This document shows positions 50,337 through 60,234 of a stretch of DNA of 64,000 nucleotides, piece by piece. Under the pieces are notes generated by a model that was not told the DNA's origin, did not search any database, and saw only the letters and a list, made by a program, of their open reading frames with translations. A program made the position numbers and the translations under genes. Every line of letters starts with the position of its first letter. The stretch's first letter is position 1. The stretch comes from G020354085 sp964482055 (lineage in GTDB: Bacteria; Pseudomonadota; Gammaproteobacteria; Acidiferrobacterales; Sulfurifustaceae): assembly GCA_964482055.1 (NCBI GenBank), contig CAYZVX010000005.1, positions 1 to 64,000 of the forward strand. The letters run 5' to 3'.

Positions 50337-51695
50337 GTGGCGAAGACGCGCGCCGTTTTCGTCTGCAATGAGTGCGGCGGACACTCGCCCCAGTGGGTTG
50401 GGCAGTGTCCGGCGTGCGGCGCGTGGAACAGTCTCAGCGAAACCGTCGTGGCCGCGGCCGCCGGTGGGCGCGCCGCGCGCCTCAGCCGCTCTGGCGGCGC
50501 CACCGTGCAGAGCCTCGGCGATGCCGCACCCGAGCGCATCGTGCGCCTGGCGACCGGGATGGGTGAGCTCGACCGCGTGCTCGGCGGCGGACTGGTGGGC
50601 GGGTCGGTGGTGCTGATCGGTGGTGATCCGGGAATCGGCAAGTCAACCCTGCTCACGCAGGCGGTGGCGGCGATCGGCCGGCAGGCGCGCGCGCTCTACG
50701 TGAGCGGCGAGGAGTCGGCGGACCAGATTACCCTGCGCGCCCAGCGCCTGGGCCTGTCCGGCAGTCCGGTGCGCCTGCTCACCGAAAACCAGATCGAGCT
50801 CATCATCGCGATTGCCAAGCAGGAGCAACCGCGCGTGATGGTGATCGATTCCATCCAAACCGTCTTTACCGAGGCGCTCCAGTCGGCGCCGGGCAGCGTG
50901 GCGCAGGTGCGCGAGTCCGCGGCGCAGCTGGTGCGCTACGCCAAGGCCAGCGGCACGGCCCTGTTCCTGGTCGGGCACGTGACTAAGGAAGGCACACTCG
51001 CCGGCCCACGCGTGCTCGAGCACATGGTCGATACGGTGCTGTATTTCGAAGGCGACACGGGCAGCCCGTTTCGAATCCTGCGCGCGATCAAGAACCGGTT
51101 TGGCGCCGTCAACGAGATCGGTGTCTTCGCCATGACCGAGGACGGGTTGCGGGAAGTCGGTAACCCCTCGGCCCTGTTCCTGAGCCGGCAAGGCGACAGC
51201 GTCGCTGGGAGCGTCGTGCTCGCCACTCAGGAGGGCACACGCCCGATGCTGGTGGAGGTGCAGGCCCTGGTGGACCAGAGCCACTTGAGCAACCCGCGCC
51301 GCGTATGCGTCGGGCTGGACCCGAATCGGCTGGCGATGCTACTCGCCGTGCTGCACCGGCACGCGGGGGTCGCCACCTCCGATCAGGATGTGTTCGTCAA
51401 CGTGGTCGGCGGCGTGCGCATTGGTGAGACGGCGGCCGACCTTGCGGTGCTCACCGCGACGCTCTCGAGCCTGCGCAACCGGCCGCTCGGCAAGGATCTC
51501 GTGGTGTTCGGCGAAGTGGGCTTGGCCGGGGAGGTGCGCCCGGTGCAGCGCGGTCAGGAGCGCATCCGCGAGGCCGCCAAGCTCGGCTTCACGCGCGTGC
51601 TGCTGCCGGCCGCCAACATGCCCAAATCGCGCGAGGTTGACATCGAGCTTCTGCCGGTGCGGCGGCTCCCCGAAGCGCTCGATGCGCTAGGCTAG
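50337..51695 (+). CDS. radA: DNA repair protein RadA
   Basis: RadA helps branch migration in recombination. The 452-aa protein has a zinc finger CNECGGHSPQWVGQCPACG, Walker A GGDPGIGKSTLLTQAV, the KNRFGAVNEIGVF motif and a Lon-like C-terminal domain (LRNRPLGKDLVVFGEVGLAG). The start is the GTG at 50337, two bases after the alr stop. Confidence 0.98.
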   Translation: MAKTRAVFVCNECGGHSPQWVGQCPACGAWNSLSETVVAAAAGGRAARLSRSGGATVQSLGDAAPERIVRLATGMGELDRVLGGGLVGGSVVLIGGDPGIGKSTLLTQAVAAIGRQARALYVSGEESADQITLRAQRLGLSGSPVRLLTENQIELIIAIAKQEQPRVMVIDSIQTVFTEALQSAPGSVAQVRESAAQLVRYAKASGTALFLVGHVTKEGTLAGPRVLEHMVDTVLYFEGDTGSPFRILRAIKNRFGAVNEIGVFAMTEDGLREVGNPSALFLSRQGDSVAGSVVLATQEGTRPMLVEVQALVDQSHLSNPRRVCVGLDPNRLAMLLAVLHRHAGVATSDQDVFVNVVGGVRIGETAADLAVLTATLSSLRNRPLGKDLVVFGEVGLAGEVRPVQRGQERIREAAKLGFTRVLLPAANMPKSREVDIELLPVRRLPEALDALG

Positions 51696-51698
51696 ACG

Positions 51699-51800
51699 GA
51701 CGCTGCGCACATCCCTGCGCGCGCGGCACTCGGCCATCCCTGGCCCCAGCGGCCGCGTCGCACATCCCGGTGCGCGCGCGGCACTCGGCCATCCCTGGCC
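51699..51800. repeat. two tandem copies of a 55-bp hairpin element
   Basis: Two copies, 55 bp apart, each carry two small hairpins with ATCCC-type loops. They are GCGCA-CATCCC-TGCGC (51705-51720) and GGCCA-TCCC-TGGCC (51732-51745), then CGCAC-ATCCCG-GTGCG (51759-51774) and GGCCA-TCCC-TGGCC (51787-51800). The second hairpin of each copy is kept while the first is changed in sequence but not in shape. It lies between convergent radA and the FHA gene and probably ends transcription. Confidence 0.85.
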
Positions 51801-51804
51801 AGCG

Positions 51805-52470
51805 CTATTTGAAGTAGAACTGCAGGCGCGTTCCGGCGACTTCGATGATGTCACCGTTCTTGAGCAGGTGGCCCTCCGGCGCCACCGGTCGTCCGTTCAG
51901 TTTCGGCGCCTCGTCCTCGCCCGGGGCGAGGGTATAACCGTCACGTCCTCGGGTGATCGCGCCGGCGCGCCGGCCGGTCTTGCCAAGTGTTGTCACCGTC
52001 TTGGTGAGCTCAATGCGCTTGCCGCTGTTGGCGCCGCTCAGCACGAATAGCGCGCCGAACCGGTCCATGGGTGGCGGCGGAGGCGGGGCGGGGATCGGCG
52101 TCGGGCGCGGCTCCGGGGCGGTTGCCTGGGAGGCGGGGTTGATGATCACGGTCTTGGCGAACTCCGCGTTTTGCTTCGATTCCTGTTCGCTCAGGTAGAT
52201 CAACGTGTGCTTGCCGATCATCACCTGATCGCCGTTGCGCAGATGGTGCTTGGTGATGCGCTTGTTGTTGATGAAAGTGCCATTGGTCGAGTTGAGATCC
52301 TGGACGAAGGAATCCTCACCAATGGTGAAGATGTTGGCGTGCTCACCGCTTACCGCCAGGTTGTCGAGGAAGATATCGCAACCCGGCTTGCGGCCGATCT
52401 TCATATCGCCCTGCTTGATGTCGATGTGATCGACGACATCGTTATTAAACTTGAGAATAAACTTTGCCAT
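51805..52470 (-). CDS. FHA-domain protein
   Basis: The 221-aa protein has an N-terminal forkhead-associated domain (about 20-95: MKIGRKPGCDIFLDNLAVSG, VQDLNSTNGTFINNKRI). A Pro-rich linker leads to a second weaker FHA-like domain (about 135-221). FHA domains bind phosphothreonine. Its gene follows a PP2C phosphatase and a Ser/Thr kinase in the same direction, so it is the likely reader of this signalling unit. ATG 52470 is preferred over an upstream Met. Confidence 0.93.
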   Translation of the reverse strand: MAKFILKFNNDVVDHIDIKQGDMKIGRKPGCDIFLDNLAVSGEHANIFTIGEDSFVQDLNSTNGTFINNKRITKHHLRNGDQVMIGKHTLIYLSEQESKQNAEFAKTVIINPASQATAPEPRPTPIPAPPPPPPMDRFGALFVLSGANSGKRIELTKTVTTLGKTGRRAGAITRGRDGYTLAPGEDEAPKLNGRPVAPEGHLLKNGDIIEVAGTRLQFYFK

Positions 52471-52502
52471 GTGCAACTCCCACGCTTTCTCCAAATACGG
52501 TT

Positions 52503-53351
52503 TTACTTGGTGTCGTCCACGACAAAAGTGTCGTGCCGGCTGATTCGAAAATCGTCATCCGAGTCGCTGGCCTCGCTTTGCTCGTTGGCGTGTTTGCCCG
52601 CCTCCGACGTCCTGACATCCACCAGAATGACGGAAATATTGTCGGGCCCGCCGCGCTGGTTGGCGAGTGACACCAGAATGCCGACGGTGGCGTCGAGCGT
52701 CGGTTGGGGCTGCTCGAGGATACGCTCGATTTCCGTGTCGGTGACCACGTCGTTGAGACCGTCCGAGCACAGCAGGTAGCGATCCGCGTCCTGGGCCTCG
52801 TGCTCGCTGACATCGACGACGACCTCGGGATCGACGCCGAGCGCGCGGGTGACGAGATTCTTGCCTACCGACTGACGCGCTTCTTCCGGGGTGTACATGC
52901 CGCGCGCGACCAGTTCCTGCACGACTGAGTGGTCCTGGGTCAGTTGTTTCAGCCGACCGCCGCGGAAGCGGTACAGACGCGAATCACCGACATGGCCGAC
53001 CGAGATCCTGCCATCGCGGAACACCGCGACAACAATGGTCGAACCCATTCCGGCGTAATCGGGTTGCATGCGGGCGGTGTCGAGAATGGCACGGTTGGCG
53101 AGCGCTATCGACTCGGTGATGGCATCCGTGCCAATGCTGGCGCCGGTGCGCTTCGCGCGGGCAAATACATCCATGAAGTGGCGGGTGATCACGTCGACGG
53201 CGATGCGCGAGGCGATCTCGCCGGCCTGGTGTCCGCCCATGCCATCGGCCAGCACCGCAAGCCCGCCTTCCGGCCAGGTGGCGATGCTGTCCTCGTTCTT
53301 GGCCCGCACGCGCCCCGGGTCGGTCAGGCCCGCCATCTGCACGCTGTTCAC
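52503..53351 (-). CDS. PP2C-family Ser/Thr protein phosphatase
   Basis: The 282-aa protein has the PP2C metal motifs: GLTDPGRVRAKNEDSI, LAVLADGMGGHQAGEIAS, VGHVGDSRLYRFRGG, CSDGLNDVVTD and RGGPDNISVI. It should remove phosphate from targets of the kinase encoded just upstream. The GTG at 53351 overlaps the kinase stop (GTGA), so the two genes are coupled. The C-terminal tail is acidic (SEASDSDDDFRISRHDTF). Confidence 0.93.
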   Translation of the reverse strand: MNSVQMAGLTDPGRVRAKNEDSIATWPEGGLAVLADGMGGHQAGEIASRIAVDVITRHFMDVFARAKRTGASIGTDAITESIALANRAILDTARMQPDYAGMGSTIVVAVFRDGRISVGHVGDSRLYRFRGGRLKQLTQDHSVVQELVARGMYTPEEARQSVGKNLVTRALGVDPEVVVDVSEHEAQDADRYLLCSDGLNDVVTDTEIERILEQPQPTLDATVGILVSLANQRGGPDNISVILVDVRTSEAGKHANEQSEASDSDDDFRISRHDTFVVDDTK

Positions 53352-55891
53352 GGTGTGACCGCCCCCGCTGCATCGGCGGGCACGCAGCGCCGCAACTCTG
53401 CGCTCACCTCGGCGCCGGTCTGGAAGCGGGCCTCGGGTGTCTTTTGCAGCAGGCGATCGATGACCTTCACGAGGCACTGCGGAATGTCGGCGCGCGTTTC
53501 CCGCGGATCGACGTGCGGAACGTTGGCAATCTGGTACATCAGCGCCGCGAGCGACTCGGCGGCGAACGGCTGGCGACCGGTCAGTAGCTCGTACAGCATG
53601 ACACCGAGCGAGAACAGGTCGGAGCGCCCGTCGACGTGCTTGCCGGCCAGCTGCTCCGGCGACATGTAGGAGGGCGTGCCCAGCACCACGCCGGTCTTGG
53701 TGCGGCTCGCCGCGGTGATGCGTGCGATGCCGAAGTCCGTGACCTTGAGGCTCCCGTCCGTCTCGTTGTACATGATATTGGCCGGTTTGATGTCACGATG
53801 CACGACGTCCATGCGATGCGCGTAGTCGAGGGCGTCGGCGATGCGCGCTGCGGCCTGGGTTGCCCAGGCGATGGGGAGCGGGCCCTTGCGCAGCAGGTGA
53901 GTAAGGTCCTTGCCCTGCAGGTACTCCATGGCGATGTAGGCGAGATCATGCTCCTCGCCGGCGTCGTAGATGGTGACAATGTTCGGGTGGTTGAGGCGTC
54001 CCGCCGTCTCGGCCTCGCGGAAGAACCGTTCCTTGATTCCTGGCAGCTCCGCCTCCTCGAATTCCTGCAGGGATAGCGTCTTGATCGCCACCACCCGGTT
54101 GATCTTGGGGTCACGCCCCAGATAGACCGTCCCCATGGCCCCCTTGCCGAGCTCCTTTTCAATCTGGTAGCGACCCAACGTTGGCTTCTGATCGACGCCG
54201 TCCAGCACCAGCGTGCCGCCGCCGGTCATGGTACGCGCCCCGAGCAATACGGCGTTCTCCATGCGCAGGGCGCGGTCGCGGCGCTCGCCGGCGTCGCGGA
54301 ACTTGGCGTTGTGTCTCAGCACGTAGTCATACGCCGACGCCGCCTTGCTGAACTGGCGCTTGCGTTCGAAATCGAGCGCCAGATTGTAGACCAGCTCCAG
54401 CACCGAATCGTCGACCGGCAGGCGGCGAAACTTGTCCATGGCAAGATCGAGTTGTCCCTGGCTCTGGAAGGTCAATCCCATTTGGCGGTTGTTGTACGCG
54501 GAGTCGGTTTCGGCCTCGACCTTGAGGCGCTCGGTCAGGAAGAAGCGCTTGCTCGTGACCAGCACGTGCCCGAGGAGCAGCAGCATCGCCGGCGAGGCCG
54601 CCTGCAGCCACAGCTTATCGCTCATCAGCAGAAACAGCTCACCACCCAGCAGCGCCGCGAGCAGCACGAGCGACACCAGCGCAGCGAGCTTGGCACCAAC
54701 GTTGGGCAGCGCCAGCATGAGATACACCGTAACGGCGACCAGTAGACCGATCTCGGCCCACGGCGCCCAGTCCGGGCGCGTGTAGAAGTCCTGGTTCAGG
54801 ATGCTGGCGATCACGTGCCCGGCAAACTCCGGCTCGCTCATATCGGCGCGGACCGGCGTGGCATGTTTGCCGCCCAGGCCGCTCGCCGTTGGACCGATCA
54901 GGACCAGCTTGTTCTTGAAAGCCTCGGGACGAATGTGGCCGGCGCGCACGTCCGCGAACGAGTAGGTGGCAAACACCGGGTCAGGCCCCTGCGCCGAATA
55001 GAACCCGGTGTACATTTCCATGCGCGAGTTGGTCTTGATGTGGAGCTTGCCCACGCGCACGCTGTCGCCGAGGTCGAGCTCGATGTCGCGCGGGCCCAGG
55101 TTGAGGCTGCGCGCCGCGAGCAGCAGCGCGAGCGAAGGGTAATACTCCCCGTAGTGCTCCAACACCAGCGCCTCGCTGCGCACCCCGCCGGCGGAGTCCT
55201 TGAACAGGTGCAGGTGACCGATGCCCGCGGCCCGGGTGGCGAACTGCTCGAGCGGTGCGTACACGGCGTCGGTCGGCAGCACATCGGCGCGGGTGCCCGG
55301 CTGTGCCGTGATCTTCGCCAGACGGCTCTGCTGGACATGCTCGGGAAGCGGTCGATCCGGCCGGCCCAGTGGTTTGCCGACCCGGAAGAACATGCCGAGG
55401 TACATGTTGGGCACGTTCTCCAGGGCGCGCTGCAGGCGGGTATCGACATCGAGCTCGGATTCCGCCTGTCCGAACAGCATATCGAGCTCTTCGACCTGCG
55501 GCAGCGCCGCCTTTGGCCAGGCGGTCGCAGCGACATGGCTGCGCAGACGGCGGACATGGGTCAATCCGGGGTCGATCTGCGGCTCGGTCAGGATCACCTG
55601 CAGACCGACGGCTTTTGGTTCGGCGCGGGCAAGGAAGTCGAGCAGCTCGGCCAGCACGCTGCGGGGCCAGGGCCAGCGCCCGATCTGCTCGATGCTCGGG
55701 TCGTCGATCTCGATCAGGGCGACCGTTTCGGCGGCACCCGGGCTGCGGTTGGTCAGCCTTACCCCGGTGTCGTAGACCAGCACCTCCAGCCGGCTGAGGA
55801 GGCTGGAATCCGAAAGGACGAAGGCGCTGAACAGCACGCCGATAAGCAGGGCCAGGAACCAGTCCTTTTTATGGAAGCTCGCTTTTTTCAT
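53348..55891 (-). CDS. CHASE2-domain serine/threonine protein kinase
   Basis: The 847-aa protein has one N-terminal membrane segment (FLALLIGVLFSAFVL), a large periplasmic CHASE2 sensor (about 40-350), then three membrane segments around 360-440. A helical linker of TPR type leads to a Pkn-type kinase domain (about 555-830): LGKGAMGTVYLGR, AIKTLS, HRDIKPANIMYNE, DFGIARI and GTPSYMSPEQLAG. Sensing of a periplasmic signal to cytoplasmic threonine phosphorylation is likely. It is coupled to the PP2C gene downstream. The start is ATG 55891 after GGAGGGGGG. Confidence 0.95.
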   Translation of the reverse strand: MKKASFHKKDWFLALLIGVLFSAFVLSDSSLLSRLEVLVYDTGVRLTNRSPGAAETVALIEIDDPSIEQIGRWPWPRSVLAELLDFLARAEPKAVGLQVILTEPQIDPGLTHVRRLRSHVAATAWPKAALPQVEELDMLFGQAESELDVDTRLQRALENVPNMYLGMFFRVGKPLGRPDRPLPEHVQQSRLAKITAQPGTRADVLPTDAVYAPLEQFATRAAGIGHLHLFKDSAGGVRSEALVLEHYGEYYPSLALLLAARSLNLGPRDIELDLGDSVRVGKLHIKTNSRMEMYTGFYSAQGPDPVFATYSFADVRAGHIRPEAFKNKLVLIGPTASGLGGKHATPVRADMSEPEFAGHVIASILNQDFYTRPDWAPWAEIGLLVAVTVYLMLALPNVGAKLAALVSLVLLAALLGGELFLLMSDKLWLQAASPAMLLLLGHVLVTSKRFFLTERLKVEAETDSAYNNRQMGLTFQSQGQLDLAMDKFRRLPVDDSVLELVYNLALDFERKRQFSKAASAYDYVLRHNAKFRDAGERRDRALRMENAVLLGARTMTGGGTLVLDGVDQKPTLGRYQIEKELGKGAMGTVYLGRDPKINRVVAIKTLSLQEFEEAELPGIKERFFREAETAGRLNHPNIVTIYDAGEEHDLAYIAMEYLQGKDLTHLLRKGPLPIAWATQAAARIADALDYAHRMDVVHRDIKPANIMYNETDGSLKVTDFGIARITAASRTKTGVVLGTPSYMSPEQLAGKHVDGRSDLFSLGVMLYELLTGRQPFAAESLAALMYQIANVPHVDPRETRADIPQCLVKVIDRLLQKTPEARFQTGAEVSAELRRCVPADAAGAVTP

Positions 55892-56025
55892 CCCCCCTCC
55901 GGCTTTTAGGAAGTATAGCGTGCAGCCCCGCGCCACTTGCCGGAAGACTGACTGTGCGAGTCATCAAGAAACTATGTTACGAGTATCTTGTAAGCTATTG
56001 TTATAACGATTAAAAGAATTGAGCA

Positions 56026-57153
56026 CTAGGCGAGCATAGAGGCGAGCAGGCGCCGGTAGATGCGAGCGAGGCAGGCGGGATCGCTCACACCGATGTGCTC
56101 ATCAATCTGGTGGATCGATTTGTTGAGGGGACCGAGTTCGACGACTTCAGCTCCGGTCGGCGCGATGAAACGGCCATCGGACGTCCCGCCCGCCGTGGAC
56201 AGCTGCGGATCCCGGCCGAGCTCAGCGCGGATTGCGGCGCGGGTCGCCTCAATAAGGGTGGTCTTGCGCGTCAAGAACGGATTGCCCGAGAGCGTCCAGG
56301 TGATCTCGAAATCGAGCCCGTGGCGCCGCAGGATCTGCTCGACCCGGGCGCGAAGCTCCTCCGCGGTGACGGCTGTGGAAAAACGCAGGTTGAAGAGCAC
56401 AACCAGCTCGCCGGGAATGACGTTGACGGCACCGGTGCCGGCGTGGATGTTGGAGATCTGGAGGCTGGTCTTGGGGAAATGCTCACTGCCGTTATCCCAC
56501 TGCGTGGCTGCGAGCTCCGCCAGGGCCGGGGCCGCCAGCTGAATCGGATTACGCGCGAGGTGCGGATAGGCGACGTGCCCCTGCTTGCCGCGCACGATGA
56601 GCTCGCCGTTGAGCGAGCCGCGCCGTCCAATCTTGATTACGTCGCCGAGCTGGGCTTCCGAGGAGGGCTCGCCCACCAGGCAGTAGTCGATCTTGATTCC
56701 GCGCGCGGTCAGCCACTCCACGACCTTCGCAGTCCCGTTGACCGCCGGGCCCTCCTCGTCCGAGGTGATGAGCAGCCCGACGCTGCCCTTGTGGTGTGGG
56801 TGCGCCGCGACGAAGTCCTCAACGGCGGTCACGAACGCCGCAAGCGAGGATTTCATGTCGGCCGCACCGCGCCCGTAGAGCTGCCCGTCACGCACCGTCG
56901 GCGTGAACGGGTCGCTCGTCCACTTCTCGCGCGGACCCGCCGGCACTACATCGCTGTGGCCGGCAAACACGAGCAGCGGCTTGCCCGTGCCGCGCTGCGC
57001 CCACAGATTGTCGACATCCCCGAAGCGCAGGCGCTCGCAGCGAAAGCCGAGCGGCGCGAGCCGCGCGATCAGGAGCTCCTGGCAGCCTTCGTCACGCGGG
57101 GTCACCGAAGCGTGGCGGATGAGCTCCATGGTGAGCTCGAGGGTTTTGTCCAT
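56026..57153 (-). CDS. dapE: succinyl-diaminopimelate desuccinylase
   Basis: DapE removes succinate from N-succinyl-LL-diaminopimelate in lysine and peptidoglycan synthesis. The 375-aa M20 metalloenzyme has VFAGHSDVVPAGP, YGRGAADMKSSLAAFV and SDEEGPAVNGTAK with the zinc ligands and the catalytic Glu. ATG 57153 gives the right family start; an in-frame extension reads into the repeat spacer. It is the last of dapC-dapD-dapE. Confidence 0.97.
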   Translation of the reverse strand: MDKTLELTMELIRHASVTPRDEGCQELLIARLAPLGFRCERLRFGDVDNLWAQRGTGKPLLVFAGHSDVVPAGPREKWTSDPFTPTVRDGQLYGRGAADMKSSLAAFVTAVEDFVAAHPHHKGSVGLLITSDEEGPAVNGTAKVVEWLTARGIKIDYCLVGEPSSEAQLGDVIKIGRRGSLNGELIVRGKQGHVAYPHLARNPIQLAAPALAELAATQWDNGSEHFPKTSLQISNIHAGTGAVNVIPGELVVLFNLRFSTAVTAEELRARVEQILRRHGLDFEITWTLSGNPFLTRKTTLIEATRAAIRAELGRDPQLSTAGGTSDGRFIAPTGAEVVELGPLNKSIHQIDEHIGVSDPACLARIYRRLLASMLA

Positions 57154-57156
57154 CGG

Positions 57157-57232
57157 GTCGTGATTCGTGATTGGTGAGTCTCGATTCGTGGGCGGCGCGC
57201 GCGTCACCGCTCACGAATCACGCGTCACGGCT
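57157..57232. repeat. inverted array of TGATTCG-type words between dapD and dapE
   Basis: The left arm (GGGTCGTGATTCGTGATTGG from 57155, then TGAGTCTCGATTCGTG) faces ACCGCTCACGAATCACGCGT (about 57205-57228) across a GC-rich loop GGCGGCGCGCGCG. Same word set as the arrays at 3476 and 21028. It lies inside the dap operon. Confidence 0.8.
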
Positions 57233-57234
57233 TC

Positions 57235-58056
<822 letters not shown>

Positions 58057-58087
58057 ACGGTTCTCCCGGGATGACGATTTCAGGCGC

Positions 58088-59290
58088 TCAAGCGAGCGAT
58101 TCTACATAATTTCGGATGCGCCGCGCCCCGTCCACGCATTCGGCGAGCGAGGCGACGAGCGCCATGCGCACGCGCCCGGCACCGGGATTGAGCCCATGCG
58201 CCTCGCGCGACAGGTAGCGCCCGGGTAGCACCAGCACGTTTTCGCGTGCGTACAGCTCGCGGGTGAAGGTCTCATCGTCCTGCGGCGTTTTCGGCCACAG
58301 ATAGAAGCTTGCATCCGGCCGCTGCACGTCCAGCACGGGCGCGAGGATTTCGAGCACGGCGTCGAATTTCTCGCGGTAGCGCCGGCGGTTCTCGCGCACG
58401 TGCTCCTCGTCGTTCCAGGCCTTGATGCTGGCGAGCTGGGTGGGCGGGGGCAGGGCGCAGCCCTGATAAGTGCGGTACTCGAGGTACTGCCGAATCACGC
58501 GGGCATCACCCGCCACGAAGCCGGAGCGCAGGCCTGGCAGGTTCGAGCGCTTCGACAGGCTGTGGAACACGAGGCAATGCCGGTAGTCCTCCACACCCAG
58601 ATCATGGGCAACCGCAAGCAGCCCGACCGGTGGCTGCCACTCGTCAAAGTAAAGCTCGGAGTAGCACTCGTCTGAAGCAATGATGAAATCGTGCCGTTGC
58701 GCAAGCTCCAGAAGTCGCGCGAAGTCGGCGTGCGCGAGCACCGTGCCGGTCGGGTTGCCCGGCGAGCAGACGTACACGAGCTGCACGCGCGGCCACAGTT
58801 CCGCCGGCACGCGCGCGAAATCCATGCGATAGGAGTTGTCGGGCAGTGTGTTGAGAAAGTAGGGGCGCGCGCCGGCGAGCAGCGCCGCGCCTTCGTAGAT
58901 CTGGTAGAACGGATTGGGCATCAGCACGACCGGCTCGGCCGCGCTCGCATCGACCACCGCTTGGGCGATCGAGAACAACGCCTCGCGCGTGCCGGCCACC
59001 GGAAGAATGTGACGTTCAGGATCGAGCGGCGCGCGCGTGAGGCCAAAACGACGCGTTGCCCAGTGCGCGATGGCCGCGCGCAACTGCGGCATGCCCTTCG
59101 TGACCGGGTAGTGGGACAGCCCCGCGAGGCTCGCCCTGAGCTCTTCCAATACGAAACTCGGTGCGGCATGCTGCGGCTCGCCGATCGACAGCTTGATCGG
59201 GCTCTTGGCCGCGGGCGGTGTGATGCCTTCGATGAGCTTGGCGAGCCGCTGGAAGGGGTAGGGCTGCAGGCCCGCGAGCCGGGGGTTCAT
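58088..59290 (-). CDS. dapC: succinyldiaminopimelate transaminase
   Basis: The 400-aa class I aminotransferase makes N-succinyl-LL-diaminopimelate. It has GEPQHAAPSFVLEELRASL, YVCSPGNPTGTVLAHADF, SDECYSELYFDEWQPP and PLP Lys in FHSLSKRSNLPGLRSGFVAG. It starts at ATG 59290; a promoter with TATAAT lies just upstream. It heads the leftward dapC-dapD-dapE operon, which covers consecutive steps. Confidence 0.96.
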   Translation of the reverse strand: MNPRLAGLQPYPFQRLAKLIEGITPPAAKSPIKLSIGEPQHAAPSFVLEELRASLAGLSHYPVTKGMPQLRAAIAHWATRRFGLTRAPLDPERHILPVAGTREALFSIAQAVVDASAAEPVVLMPNPFYQIYEGAALLAGARPYFLNTLPDNSYRMDFARVPAELWPRVQLVYVCSPGNPTGTVLAHADFARLLELAQRHDFIIASDECYSELYFDEWQPPVGLLAVAHDLGVEDYRHCLVFHSLSKRSNLPGLRSGFVAGDARVIRQYLEYRTYQGCALPPPTQLASIKAWNDEEHVRENRRRYREKFDAVLEILAPVLDVQRPDASFYLWPKTPQDDETFTRELYARENVLVLPGRYLSREAHGLNPGAGRVRMALVASLAECVDGARRIRNYVESLA

Positions 59291-59317
59291 GATGCTGGGC
59301 GTATTCGGAAAAACAGA

Positions 59318-59347
59318 ATTATACGGGAACCGGCCGATGCCCACCAA
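59318..59347 (-). promoter_or_regulatory. sigma70-like promoter for the dapC operon
   Basis: On the minus strand TTGGTG (59342-59347) and TATAAT (59318-59323) are 18 bases apart. The -35 overlaps the first codons of the divergent DMT permease gene. Confidence 0.7.
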
Positions 59348-60221
59348 TTCACCAGCACGCTGGCTGCCCGTCGCGACGCTCGCGCTCGGGGCGAGCCTGT
59401 GGGGTGTGATCTGGTTTCCAATGCGCCTGCTCGAGGCGCAGGCGCTCACCGGCATCTGGCTGACGTTCATCCTCTACGGCGTGGCGCTCGCCGCCAGCCT
59501 GCCATGGTCCTGGCGCGCATTCGCGGAATACCGTCATGGCTTTGGCTCGCTCACCCTGCTCATGCTGGCGGCCGGCTGGACCAATGTCGCGTTCGTCGAG
59601 GCGGTGCTGACCGGCAACATCCTGCGTGTGCTGCTGCTCTTCTACCTTTCACCGCTGTGGCAGGTGCTGATGGGATGGTTCATTCTGCACGAGCACCCCT
59701 CGCGCACGGCGCTCGTGAGCCTCGCGATCGCGATGAGTGGCGCGCTCATCATGCTGTGGGATGCGCGCATCGGGTTGCCGTGGCCGGGCAGTTCGGCGGA
59801 CTGGTACGCCATCTCCTCGGGTCTCGCGTTTGCGGCGTCCAACGTCATCACACGCAAGGCCCAGCACGTTTCGGTGCCGGCGAAGGCGGTGAGCGTGTGG
59901 GGCGGTGTCGTGCTGGTGGCCGGGGCCATCATTGCGCTCACCGGCACGGCGTGGCCCACGGTCGGCGCCTCCACACTCATCGGTGCGGCGGCGCTCGGGG
60001 TCTTCGGCATCCTGTTCATGACGCTGCTCGTGCAGTACGGCGTAACGCACCTGCCGGTGCACCGGTCGGCGGTGATCGCGCTGATCGAGCTCGTGGCGGG
60101 GGCCGTGTCGCAGCAGCTGCTGACCGACGAGCTGGTCACGGCACGGGAGTGGTGGGGCGGGGCGCTGATTGCGCTCGGCGCCTACCTGTCAGCTCGCGCG
60201 GCGCAGGCGAGACCGCCGTAG
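59337..60221 (+). CDS. EamA/DMT-superfamily permease
   Basis: The 294-aa protein has ten predicted membrane segments in two repeated halves (VATLALGASLWGVIWFPMRL, LLMLAAGWTNVAFVEAVL, ALVSLAIAMSGALIML, VVLVAGAIIALTG, ALGVFGILFMTLLVQYGV, AVIALIELVAGAVSQQLL). It is a drug/metabolite transporter type; the substrate is unknown. The ATG at 59337 lies just 46 bases from the divergent dapC start, so the two may share control. Confidence 0.9.
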   Translation: MPTNSPARWLPVATLALGASLWGVIWFPMRLLEAQALTGIWLTFILYGVALAASLPWSWRAFAEYRHGFGSLTLLMLAAGWTNVAFVEAVLTGNILRVLLLFYLSPLWQVLMGWFILHEHPSRTALVSLAIAMSGALIMLWDARIGLPWPGSSADWYAISSGLAFAASNVITRKAQHVSVPAKAVSVWGGVVLVAGAIIALTGTAWPTVGASTLIGAAALGVFGILFMTLLVQYGVTHLPVHRSAVIALIELVAGAVSQQLLTDELVTAREWWGGALIALGAYLSARAAQARPP

Positions 60222-60234
60222 TGCTACGGCAGAG

